Under the pieces are notes generated by a model, which saw only the letters and a program-made list of their open reading frames with translations, was not told the DNA's origin and did not search any database. A stretch of DNA of 64,000 bases from Ruminococcaceae bacterium BL-4 (GTDB lineage: Bacteria > Bacillota > Clostridia > Oscillospirales > Acutalibacteraceae). Within the stretch, counting starts at the first letter, position 1. Each line of letters opens with the position of its first letter. Location of the stretch: assembly GCA_902809935.1 (NCBI GenBank), contig LR778134.1, positions 372,001 through 436,000 on the forward strand. Direction: 5' to 3'. Positions 1-7,265 of this stretch are shown here, piece by piece. Position numbers and translations under genes: made by a program.

Positions 1-1
1 T

Positions 2-1354
2 CCTAAAATCACCCATCAAGTCAAGCGTTGGGAGGATCGCACCGGATTTTCAATGGGAATTGACGTAATCAAAAAAATAGTCCAGAAGGACGTGAATAAT
101 TATGTCTTGCTGGGAGCGCATGACGAAATCGAAGTCAAGGGAGGTTATGTATCTGATTATGAGGGCGGAAGTTTTAAACATAAGTCCCTTGTAATTGTTG
201 CAAAAGCGGTAGTAGAAAACCTTTTGCACAGCGTCCCCCCTCTTCAGACAATCAATGATTGTACTAATCCGGAAGATTTTCAAATTATTGCGAAAGCCGG
301 GAGTACATACGATAAAGTAATTTGGAAACGCAGCGGAAAAGATGTCACTGTGCAAAACGTAAATCGTATCTATGCCTCTACAGACAAAAAAGACGGTACC
401 CTTTATAAAATCAAATTGGAAAAAGAAGGGCAGAAAGCGCGCAGTGATAAAATTGCCAATCTGCCGGATCACTGTTATATCGACAATACAGGAACTACCT
501 CATTAGAAATGATTGATAAAAATTTTTATGTTGATTTTGCGCAAAAGCGCATTAATGATTATCTCGGCATTAAGCCGGAAAAAAAGGAGCGTAAAAAACG
601 TATGACAAAAAAAGCTGCTGAAACAACTATGCCTGAAAAAGACGTATCAGAAACGATCCCCATAACCCTTCCCAAAAAAGAAGAGGTAATTATTTCCGGC
701 CTCGGCGCAAAACTCATGAAGCTGCGCGAAGTAATGAACAGTTTCTCGTGGGAAAAAGATGGAATTAACCGTCACCAATCGTATACCTATTTTTCCGAAA
801 AGCTTTATAAATCAAATTTTAAAAAGGCTCTGGACGCCGCAAATCTAGATTTCAAAGCTACTATGCTTGATTATCAGTTCATTCCGGCGATCAGCGACAA
901 AATGAATATGATCATTGCCCGCTTCCAGTTTGAAATTATTGACCGAGAAACCGGTGAAAAGGAAAGTTATATTGCCGGCGGCAGCGGCAGTGACACACTG
1001 GATAAAGGACTTTACAAAGCATACACAGGAGCAATCAAATATTTCCTCGCCAATAATTTTCTCGTGGCGGAAGGAAATGATCCCGAAAGCGACGAGGGAG
1101 AAGTACAGCAGGACAAACCAAAATACACCCCTCCCGAAAGACGCGAGGAAATCAAGGAAAAAATCGAATCAAACGATGGTCCCGCTACGGAAGTGCAGAT
1201 CGAAACCATTGCAAATGGAATTGCTATGCTGGAAGAAGCAAAGAAGCCCGAAGCTGACGACTATGCTGCTCTTTTAGAAACAGATCTCACAGCAGCAGAC
1301 GCGCAGACCATCATCGAAGCTATTAATACCATTTTAGGAGATGATGCCGCGTGA
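2..1354 (+). CDS. ERF-family single-strand annealing protein with an N-terminal phage replication-type domain (5' partial)
   Basis: The reading frame is open from base 2, so the protein begins left of the window. Visible residues (counted from the first in-frame ATG at 53) fall into two parts. Residues about 1-180 resemble the C-terminal segment of a phage DNA polymerase-like protein; I am unsure of that family. Residues about 215-345 look like an ERF-superfamily annealing domain, known to pair single strands during phage recombination, followed by an acidic Glu/Asp-rich tail. The gene overlaps the next one by 4 bases (GTGA), which suggests translational coupling with an exonuclease. An internal ribosome site and ATG at 602 could yield a separate 250-residue ERF protein. 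Confidence 0.75.
   Translation, partial: PKITHQVKRWEDRTGFSMGIDVIKKIVQKDVNNYVLLGAHDEIEVKGGYVSDYEGGSFKHKSLVIVAKAVVENLLHSVPPLQTINDCTNPEDFQIIAKAGSTYDKVIWKRSGKDVTVQNVNRIYASTDKKDGTLYKIKLEKEGQKARSDKIANLPDHCYIDNTGTTSLEMIDKNFYVDFAQKRINDYLGIKPEKKERKKRMTKKAAETTMPEKDVSETIPITLPKKEEVIISGLGAKLMKLREVMNSFSWEKDGINRHQSYTYFSEKLYKSNFKKALDAANLDFKATMLDYQFIPAISDKMNMIIARFQFEIIDRETGEKESYIAGGSGSDTLDKGLYKAYTGAIKYFLANNFLVAEGNDPESDEGEVQQDKPKYTPPERREEIKEKIESNDGPATEVQIETIANGIAMLEEAKKPEADDYAALLETDLTAADAQTIIEAINTILGDDAA
584..604 (+). promoter_or_regulatory. Possible internal ribosome site and start for a stand-alone ERF protein
   Basis: AAGGAG at 584-589 lies 12 bases before an in-frame ATG at 602. The Lys-rich linker encoded here separates the two domains of the surrounding gene. 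Initiation at 602 would give a 250-residue protein, a usual length for phage ERF proteins. The spacing is longer than ideal, so this is a candidate only. Confidence 0.4.
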
Positions 1355-2409
1355 CTCATATTGATATTAAAAATCATGTCATCCGACTTGACAAAACACC
1401 CGGACGCATTAAAAAAGTCACCGGCACACGCTTCGCCGCCATTCTCGGACTAAATCACTGGACAAGCCCCTTTGAAGCTTGGTGTGATATGACTAAAACC
1501 TATAAAATCCCGTTTGAGGATACCAAATACACATTAGCAGGAAAAGTCATTGAGCCTAAGGTGATTGCTTACCTCGACAAAACCTATCACTTTGGAAAAG
1601 GAATCTGCAAAGGTCCGGACGACTGGTTTGGTAAAACGAAAGAAGAATTACATTACGACCACTTCCCCGAAAATAAAACTTTTGGTGGTATGTGGGACTG
1701 CAGGACAAAAAATATTGTGTACGAGCTTAAAACCACCAAGCGTGTGGAAGATTGGTATAAAAATGGTAAGCTTGACGCACCGATTTATTACAAACTGCAA
1801 GGTGCTTTGTATGCTTGGCTTTTAGGACTTGATAAATTCCGCATGGTATTAACAGTACTGGAAGATTCCGACTATGATCACCCGGAAAAATTTGTGCCGG
1901 ATATTACAAACACGCATGTACTTTCCTACAGTTTAAAGCGTGATCTTCCCCAATTTGATGATTACATAGCAGCCTGTGAACAATGGCTGCGGGATCACAT
2001 TGAAAATCCGGTTTCCCCCGCATGGGACGAATTCGACACGCCGGATGACAAAGACATTATAAAAGCACTCACCACAGCTCACGCTGTACCGCAGGATACG
2101 CCGGAAGGTGCTGACCCGGTACAAGTATTACTTAAACAAATCGAGCCGCTACAGGCTAAAGTCGACGAAATAGCAGAAACGGAAGCTCAGCTGAAAGAAC
2201 TCAAAGACCAACTAAAGCCGCTTTTAACGGCGCAGATGAAAGATTCTGATAAAAAAATCATTCTGCCGGGGACATGGTACGACTTTACCGTTTCCCGTTC
2301 GATTTCTTCCCGTCTCGACGCAGGGGCCCTTAAAAAAGCCGGCCTTTATGACCAGTACACCAAAAAGTCAGAAATCATTAAATTAAATGTTGAAAGGAAA
2401 ACGATATAA
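1351..2409 (+). CDS. YqaJ-like viral recombinase (PD-(D/E)xK exonuclease)
   Basis: Likely 5'-3' exonuclease that works with the upstream annealing protein in phage recombination, as lambda Exo works with Beta. The core shows the restriction-endonuclease-like signature: Glu68 in an early helix, Asp116, then Glu125-x-Lys127 and Gln150. The C-terminal 100 residues hold a coiled-coil stretch of Glu/Lys/Leu, which may mediate oligomerisation. The start is GTG at 1351 with TAGGAG ten bases upstream, overlapping the ERF stop. At 352 residues it is somewhat longer than minimal YqaJ domains because of that tail. Confidence 0.85.
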   Translation: MTHIDIKNHVIRLDKTPGRIKKVTGTRFAAILGLNHWTSPFEAWCDMTKTYKIPFEDTKYTLAGKVIEPKVIAYLDKTYHFGKGICKGPDDWFGKTKEELHYDHFPENKTFGGMWDCRTKNIVYELKTTKRVEDWYKNGKLDAPIYYKLQGALYAWLLGLDKFRMVLTVLEDSDYDHPEKFVPDITNTHVLSYSLKRDLPQFDDYIAACEQWLRDHIENPVSPAWDEFDTPDDKDIIKALTTAHAVPQDTPEGADPVQVLLKQIEPLQAKVDEIAETEAQLKELKDQLKPLLTAQMKDSDKKIILPGTWYDFTVSRSISSRLDAGALKKAGLYDQYTKKSEIIKLNVERKTI

Positions 2410-2411
2410 TT

Positions 2412-2876
2412 ATGAAACGTAAAGCAGCAGAAGGATATTCTCTTATTCCGGAAGGCAACCAAATTTTAAAGATTGAGAGTATTGATGAAGAAAACTATGA
2501 AAAATTTGGTAAGCTCTCAATTTTGATGAAGGATGCTCATGGTACATCTTTAAAAGAAAATTTTAATTTTGTGAATGACGACGGTACGGCGAATGATGTA
2601 GCCGACGGCATTTATACCCGTCTCGCCCGCGCAGCACTCGATGATCAAACGGCTGATGAATTTGATACTAACGACTTGATTGGAAAATTCATAGAGTGTG
2701 AAATTGTACACCGAGAAGGAAGCAAGGGTGGAACGTTTGCCAACATCAAGAAAATTATCGGGCACGCCGATGGTTTCTTAAAAACGAAATCCGATACACC
2801 GGCGCCGCATAAAAAAAGCGCTGCTGAAATTCTTGCGGAAATGAAAGCACGGCGCGAAGCCGCTGACCAAAAATGA
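2412..2876 (+). CDS. Phage DUF669-like protein, probable single-strand DNA-binding role
   Basis: A 154-residue protein with a compact beta-rich first 115 residues and a charged Ala/Lys/Glu tail. Length, the position directly after an exonuclease and before replication genes, and the pattern of Gly- and Asp-rich turns fit the DUF669/ssDNA-binding proteins common in Firmicute phages. It would coat single strands during recombination and replication. No catalytic motif is visible. The family call rests on general resemblance and context, so the function is an inference. It starts 2 bases after the upstream stop and overlaps the next gene by ATGA. Confidence 0.6.
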   Translation: MKRKAAEGYSLIPEGNQILKIESIDEENYEKFGKLSILMKDAHGTSLKENFNFVNDDGTANDVADGIYTRLARAALDDQTADEFDTNDLIGKFIECEIVHREGSKGGTFANIKKIIGHADGFLKTKSDTPAPHKKSAAEILAEMKARREAADQK

Positions 2877-3163
2877 ATCTGGAAAGAGACCTGCAGGACG
2901 ACTGCTTACAGTATCTTGACGGGCGGGGCATTTATAACATAAACACGCACGGGAACGCTTTTGAGCGTCGCGGGCGACCAGATATATACATTTGCTATAA
3001 CGGGCGGTTTATTGGCTGTGAGCTTAAAAAAGCCGGGTCAGGGAACCGCCCTACCCCGTTACAGCTGAAGCACCTACGAGAAATCAAAAAATCTGGAGGA
3101 ATTGGCGTATGGATAACAACGCTCAAACAATTACAAGACCTGCTCTGCTCTCTGGACCATTAG
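2873..3163 (+). CDS. VRR-NUC domain nuclease
   Basis: A 96-residue stand-alone VRR-NUC protein of the PD-(D/E)xK fold. The expected residues are all visible: Asp37 after an Arg-Gly-Arg-Pro turn, Glu50-x-Lys52, and Gln64 in the following helix. Such proteins are widespread in phage replication modules and are thought to be structure-specific nucleases, acting perhaps on replication junctions. It overlaps the upstream gene by 4 bases, and the next gene begins 55 bases inside its 3' end in another frame, so the module is tightly packed. Confidence 0.88.
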   Translation: MNLERDLQDDCLQYLDGRGIYNINTHGNAFERRGRPDIYICYNGRFIGCELKKAGSGNRPTPLQLKHLREIKKSGGIGVWITTLKQLQDLLCSLDH

Positions 3164-5073
3164 ATGGTCACTTCCTACGCCTGCGCCCGGATAAGGCACC
3201 AATCAACTGGACTCAGTACGATATTAAAGCCGCTGCTACCTTTGAGTGCGTAGGCGTATTGATGCCGGAGCCTTACGTTGTCGTTGATATTGACGACGCC
3301 GAAGAAGCTCAAAGACTCACAAATTTAGTACAGGGCGAAAAAATCAAGTGTCAGATCATGCAGACGACGCGCGGCAGGCACTTTTGGTTTGTCGCCGAAA
3401 GTCCTATGAAAAACAGTATTAAAAGCATGACCGCAATCGGCCTGCACGCGGATTACCGCAGTTATGGTAAACAATCACAGGTATGTATAAAACTCATGGG
3501 AAAATGGCGAGAGTGGCTTACTAATTATGATTGGGATGATCTTGATCTTCTCCCCCGCTGGCTGCGGCCGTTACGGCAGACCAAATATAATTTTTTGGAT
3601 ATGAGCGACGGCGACGGACGAAATCAAACTCTTTATGATTATCAATGCATGCTTTCTGCACACGGATTTACAAAAGAAGAAGGATTTCAAACCATTCGCT
3701 ACATTAATCAATATGTTTTTAAAGACCCGCTGTCCAAAAAAGAAATTAACACGATCTGCCGAGACGAAGCCTATCCGGAAGAAACTCCTTTACCGGAAGA
3801 AGTTGATCCGGATGCGCCGTGGTTCGGTGAAAAAGGCAAATTTCTACATAACATCATGGGTGATGCACTTGTTAAAGAAATGCCGCTTGTGAGCGTGCAT
3901 GACCAGCTTTACACATATAAAAACGGATTTTATCAACCGGGTGAAAATGCCCTGTTGCGCTCAATTATCAATAAATTTCCGGCAGTTAAACGCACGCAGG
4001 AAAGCGAAGTTCTTAATTACCTTAATATTCAGAAGCACATTGACGCGGTACCGGTGGACGAATACGTTATTAATTGTCTGAATGGGCGCTTAAATCTCAA
4101 GACAGGAGAATTGCTGCCTCACACACCGGAATCTTTGGACTTTCAGCAAATTAATGCGGCCTACGATAAAACAGCTTACTGCGAATCATTGGATCATATG
4201 TTAATGCGAGTATTCTGCGGAGATTATCAGTTGTATAAGCTCTTTGAAGAAATGCTCGGATATTGTCTCATTAAAAACTGCCGCATGCAAAAAATCTTTA
4301 TTTTTTTCGGTGAGGGCAATAACGGAAAAAGCACCCTGCTGCGTGTTATCACTTCGTTTATCGGGCACGGAAATTACACCACTTTGAGTCTACAGGATCT
4401 TGAAAAGACCTTCCGACCGGCAGAACTTGAAAACAAGCTTGTCAACCTTGGTGATGATATTCCGGCAACTACTATTAAAGATTCCAGCCTCTTAAAATCG
4501 ATTTCAAGCGGTGAAAATGTACTGGTAGAACGTAAAAATAAAGATCCGTTTATCCTCCGGAATTATGCGACTCTGATTTATACAACAAACAAAATGCCGC
4601 ACGTTAACGATAAATCTTTTGGTTTTTACCGCCGCTTGATACTTGTCCCCCTAGATGCAAAATTTGATGTGACGGACGAAGATTACGACCCTGATATTGC
4701 ACAAAAAGTCGTCACTGAAAACGCCCGCAGCTATCTTCTAAATATGGCAATTCGCGGATTGCATCGTATGCTTAAAAATGGTTTTACTAAATCCGACCGA
4801 GTTCAGAAAGCAATCGAGACTTATAAAACAAAAAGCAGCACCGCCTTATCATGGATCTCCGAGAATGAAATTGATGAAAAATATTTACTCTCCAAACCGA
4901 CCGGAGAACTCTATTTTGAGTTTAAAAACTGGTGTGAAAATGAAGGAATTGACAATATTCCGAAGCAAAGAAGCTTCTCAGATGATGTAACTAGGCAATT
5001 TAATTTTGTAACTAGCAAACCTCAAAGAGACAAAAATTCGAAAAAAGTATGCAAGTTTTATTTGAAAAACTGA
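3109..5073 (+). CDS. Phage primase-helicase (prim-pol domain plus D5/SF3 helicase)
   Basis: Replication initiator and helicase of the phage. The N-terminal 200 residues resemble an archaeo-eukaryotic primase/prim-pol fold, with Asp60-x-Asp62 and His91 after a Thr-Arg-Gly-Arg turn. Residues about 240-600 hold a D5_N region and an SF3 helicase, with Walker A GEGNNGKST at 401-409. The C-terminal domain is likely DNA-binding. The start at 3109 has GGAGG about ten bases upstream inside the VRR-NUC gene. Two copies of the TAGTTAC iteron lie in its 3' end, with eleven more just downstream, which suggests that this protein acts on that adjacent origin. Confidence 0.9.
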   Translation: MDNNAQTITRPALLSGPLDGHFLRLRPDKAPINWTQYDIKAAATFECVGVLMPEPYVVVDIDDAEEAQRLTNLVQGEKIKCQIMQTTRGRHFWFVAESPMKNSIKSMTAIGLHADYRSYGKQSQVCIKLMGKWREWLTNYDWDDLDLLPRWLRPLRQTKYNFLDMSDGDGRNQTLYDYQCMLSAHGFTKEEGFQTIRYINQYVFKDPLSKKEINTICRDEAYPEETPLPEEVDPDAPWFGEKGKFLHNIMGDALVKEMPLVSVHDQLYTYKNGFYQPGENALLRSIINKFPAVKRTQESEVLNYLNIQKHIDAVPVDEYVINCLNGRLNLKTGELLPHTPESLDFQQINAAYDKTAYCESLDHMLMRVFCGDYQLYKLFEEMLGYCLIKNCRMQKIFIFFGEGNNGKSTLLRVITSFIGHGNYTTLSLQDLEKTFRPAELENKLVNLGDDIPATTIKDSSLLKSISSGENVLVERKNKDPFILRNYATLIYTTNKMPHVNDKSFGFYRRLILVPLDAKFDVTDEDYDPDIAQKVVTENARSYLLNMAIRGLHRMLKNGFTKSDRVQKAIETYKTKSSTALSWISENEIDEKYLLSKPTGELYFEFKNWCENEGIDNIPKQRSFSDDVTRQFNFVTSKPQRDKNSKKVCKFYLKN

Positions 5074-5342
5074 TTTTCCTAGTTACTAGTTACGTTTGTT
5101 CACAGTTTATTTACAATTAAAAAACCGTTTTTCCTAGTTACTAATTACAATGGCTTATTAGTTACGCCTAGTTACGTGCTAGTTACGTGCTAGTTACAAG
5201 AAAAAATCGCATAAGACCGGGAAAAAATCAAAAATTTGTAACTAGTAACTAGACTTTTCTATATATATACGTATGCGCACGCGCACACGCGCGCAGGAAA
5301 AAAATATAAGAAATAAATTTGCATTTATTAGTTACTAGTTAC
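4987..5342 (+). repeat. Iteron field (TAGTTAC x13), candidate phage replication origin
   Basis: Thirteen exact copies of the heptamer TAGTTAC. Forward copies start at 5080, 5087, 5135, 5159, 5169, 5180, 5191, 5329 and 5336; reverse copies start at 4987, 5008, 5238 and 5245. One degenerate TAATTAC is at 5142. Four pairs, counting 5135/5142, are directly abutted. The segment is otherwise AT-rich and noncoding between the helicase stop and 5378. Position beside the primase-helicase, repetition and AT-richness are the usual marks of an iteron-type origin. Confidence 0.75.
5260..5295. other. 36-base perfectly alternating pyrimidine-purine tract (Z-DNA-prone)
   Basis: Within the iteron field every base from 5260 to 5295 alternates pyrimidine and purine. 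It runs from a TA repeat through a central TACGTATG to CGCGCACACGCGC-type steps. Such tracts are prone to Z-DNA, and the TA half is easily melted. Here it separates the reverse iteron pair at 5238-5251 from the last forward pair at 5329-5342. Confidence 0.8.
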
Positions 5343-5377
5343 AATTCTTTTAAGGAACTATGATTTCAGGAGGTTTT

Positions 5378-5653
5378 ATGAAAAATAATTTACTTGCCCG
5401 TGAAGCGAAAATGAAACGAGAAGCTTATAACAGCGGATATGAAATTGGAAGAGAAATTGAACGCATGGTGATGGTGATCGCACTCAATGAGGTCTATGGA
5501 TTTGCCGGTGACCGGCTTTCAAAATTGGAACCTGTAATGAACAAAATTTTTGAGGAAATGAAAACTGATGATCCGGATTTGTTTGCAACTCATCTTATCA
5601 GACGTGCAGAGCAAATCAAAGGCGTGAAAGTTGGTGATCCGTCAGATGCCTAA
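5378..5653 (+). CDS. Small phage protein, function unknown
   Basis: About 91 residues, highly charged and predicted largely helical, with no motif I recognise. I prefer the ATG at 5378, four bases after AGGAGG, over the in-frame ATG at 5360, which precedes that ribosome site. It lies between the presumed origin and the late-gene regulator and overlaps the next gene by 8 bases. A role in replication or in switching to late transcription is possible only by position. Confidence 0.65.
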   Translation: MKNNLLAREAKMKREAYNSGYEIGREIERMVMVIALNEVYGFAGDRLSKLEPVMNKIFEEMKTDDPDLFATHLIRRAEQIKGVKVGDPSDA

Positions 5654-6050
5654 TGAAATCACTTTAGAGTCAGACGTTTACAGCCTCTGCCTTATCACAG
5701 CGCACAGCTATTATGCACTGCTGCGACGTCGGGACAAGCTGGAACGGGAGATTATACTTGCAAGCCCTCCCCCGCCGGACGGACAGCCGAGCGTGCACGG
5801 AGGGAACAATGAAACCGCGGATAAGGCTGAACGGCTGATTGTGCGGCAGGAACGATTGAATATTAAAATCAAAGCAATTGAGCAAGCATGGAATACAATG
5901 CCGGATGATACCAGTAAAGAATTTATCCGGTTGAATATGTTTGAAAGAGTGCCGATGATTTACATAAGTCTGCCAATGAGCGAGCGTTCAATGCAACGCC
6001 GCCGGCATGAATTTTTAACTGAACTCGCAAAAAATCTTTATGAAATTTAA
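5646..6050 (+). CDS. RinA/ArpU-like late transcription regulator (probable)
   Basis: A 134-residue basic, helical protein directly before the packaging genes, the usual site of RinA/ArpU/sigma-like activators of phage late transcription in Firmicutes. The last 40 residues contain a helix-turn-helix-like segment ending in an Arg-rich SMQRRRHEF stretch, as expected for a recognition helix. The ATG at 5646 overlaps the upstream stop; an earlier in-frame TTG at 5631 is less likely. If the call is right, it would act on a promoter at about 6065-6093 to switch on the head, tail and lysis genes. Confidence 0.6.
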   Translation: MPNEITLESDVYSLCLITAHSYYALLRRRDKLEREIILASPPPPDGQPSVHGGNNETADKAERLIVRQERLNIKIKAIEQAWNTMPDDTSKEFIRLNMFERVPMIYISLPMSERSMQRRRHEFLTELAKNLYEI

Positions 6051-6064
6051 AAGTTGGCGGGTTT

Positions 6065-6093
6065 TTAGTGTCAATAGCCCTTAAAATGATATT
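6065..6093 (+). promoter_or_regulatory. Candidate late promoter
   Basis: Just after the regulator gene is TTAGTGTCAA followed by TTAAAATGATATT. The -10-like GATATT is at 6088-6093, with a poor -35. A weak -35 next to a RinA/ArpU-like gene is what an activator-dependent late promoter would show. A second TTGACA lies at 6118 but lacks a convincing -10. Confidence 0.35.
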
Positions 6094-6150
6094 GTGAGAA
6101 ATTGATTAAAAGACTGTTTGACATAGATACCTTTTTCCTACCTACCCTTT

Positions 6151-6187
6151 AAAGCACCTGGCTAATAAGCTGGGTGCTTTTATTTTG
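6151..6187 (+). terminator. Rho-independent terminator between early and late regions
   Basis: AAAGCACC at 6151-6158 pairs exactly with GGTGCTTT at 6173-6180, followed by TATTTTG. It lies between the late regulator and the first gene of the packaging region, downstream of the candidate late promoter, so it may be subject to read-through control. Confidence 0.65.
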
Positions 6188-6210
6188 TAATTTTTAAGGA
6201 GTGATTCAGA

Positions 6211-6357
6211 ATGAGAGAACTTGAAACTGTAAGCACATGTGATCTTGTAAATGAATTAAAAAATCGAGAAGGCGTAGAGATAACAATTGCGGAGCCTTAC
6301 CAAGATATAAACATCAAAGTAAACGGACCCGCAATTGTTTTGACTGTTATTGATTAG
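6211..6357 (+). CDS. BC1881-family small phage protein
   Basis: A 48-residue protein starting at an ATG with AAGGAG nine bases upstream. The pattern, a helix ending in EGVEITIAEPYQD then a beta strand ending in GPAIVLTVID, matches small phage proteins usually labelled BC1881 family, whose function is not known. It lies immediately downstream of a terminator and its stop overlaps the stop of the convergent KTSC gene. Confidence 0.65.
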   Translation: MRELETVSTCDLVNELKNREGVEITIAEPYQDINIKVNGPAIVLTVID

Positions 6358-6560
6358 CCAATGCGCTGATAGGAATATGAATTTTTGATGTAAGCGTGAA
6401 AGTATTTGCCGTGTGATGAAGCATTCATTAGTCCTGAATAAATACTTTCTGGAACTCCGCTGTATACATAAAGTCCACCAGAATTGAACCTTACGTAAAG
6501 CGATCCATTTTCATATCCTACAGCGGCAAGGTCGCTAGAAGATACGGTCTGCATTTGCAT
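6354..6560 (-). CDS. KTSC domain protein
   Basis: A 68-residue protein with the KTSC-domain pattern: an initial strand with SSDLAAVGY, a strand with LYVRFNSGGLYVYSGVP, and a terminal helix with SSHGKYFHAYIK. KTSC proteins are small, often beside phage or nuclease genes, and may bind nucleic acid. ATG at 6560 is chosen; a GTG at 6569 sits only three bases from AAAGGA. It is the only reverse-strand gene inside the prophage late region and converges on the BC1881 gene with overlapping stops, so its transcript would be antisense to the late message. Confidence 0.8.
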   Translation of the reverse strand: MQMQTVSSSDLAAVGYENGSLYVRFNSGGLYVYSGVPESIYSGLMNASSHGKYFHAYIKNSYSYQRIG

Positions 6561-6635
6561 AGTTCTCACCGTCCTTTCTTCCAGATATTAACATAATTTG
6601 TCGATTTCATCAATATTTTTTAAGGAGGTGGCACC

Positions 6636-6875
6636 ATGCTGCCATGTGATCATTGTCCGCAAAACAACACTATAAAGACCGGATGTCCAGCGTGTGCCCT
6701 TCCCTATTGTCCGCTGGATCCGCATCACCGGATCGACCTAGATAAGCAGATACGAAATCTTGAGTGTCTTCCCCATCGCTCCATTCAACAGGAAGCGGAC
6801 CTTCGCCGCCTTCGAGCACAATGGACTACTGACTTGATGCTGATTGGTCAGCGCCCTCCGGGTGGTGGTCCCTAA
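6636..6875 (+). CDS. Small Cys-rich phage protein, possible zinc binder
   Basis: A 79-residue protein with an AAGGAGG ribosome site. Five Cys (CDHC near the start, CPAC and one more by residue 25) and a DPHH pair sit in the first 31 residues, which suggests a zinc knuckle. The remainder is a basic helix. It ends directly against the start of the small terminase, so it belongs to the packaging operon. No family is recognised. A role as DNA-binding partner for packaging is possible. Confidence 0.65.
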   Translation: MLPCDHCPQNNTIKTGCPACALPYCPLDPHHRIDLDKQIRNLECLPHRSIQQEADLRRLRAQWTTDLMLIGQRPPGGGP

Positions 6876-7265
6876 ATGGCCAATGAAAAAAACTTAGTTC
6901 CAAATAGCGCACGAACTCCGAGCGAACGCCGAGAAAATGCAAGAAAAGCCGGCAAGGCAAGCGGCAAAGCTCGCAGGGCTAAAAAGACAATGCGCGAGTA
7001 TGCTGACTTCTTACTTTCCCTGCCTGTTTCCGACAGACGCAAGTGGAATAAACTGTCTCGCGCCGGTGTGCCGCCTGAGGGCTGCGACAATAAGATGCTG
7101 GTAACATTTGCGTTGATGCAGGCCGCACAGTCAGGAGATGTACAGGCAGTTAAGGAGCTGCGGAACCTGATTGGAGAGGATAGTGCTCAAGCGCCAGAAG
7201 CAGAATCCCGCATTGATGAATACTTATCTGCTTTGGAGGATACTGTAAAAAATGAGCCTAAATAA
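6876..7265 (+). CDS. terS: Terminase small subunit-like DNA-binding protein
   Basis: A 129-residue protein with a very basic N-terminal region rich in Arg, Lys and Ala (residues 10-40), then helices typical of phage terminase small subunits or KGG-like stress peptides fused to them. It sits directly upstream of the large terminase, overlapping its start by 14 bases, the standard terS position. It would recognise the packaging site and load the motor. The identification depends on context more than on motif. Confidence 0.7.
   Translation: MANEKNLVPNSARTPSERRENARKAGKASGKARRAKKTMREYADFLLSLPVSDRRKWNKLSRAGVPPEGCDNKMLVTFALMQAAQSGDVQAVKELRNLIGEDSAQAPEAESRIDEYLSALEDTVKNEPK

Noticed and set aside
50-472. 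140-codon reverse-strand frame opposite the first phage gene
   Set aside because: It lies wholly antisense to a well-supported gene, has no ribosome site, and its product is a low-complexity hydrophobic-aromatic string typical of a shadow frame.
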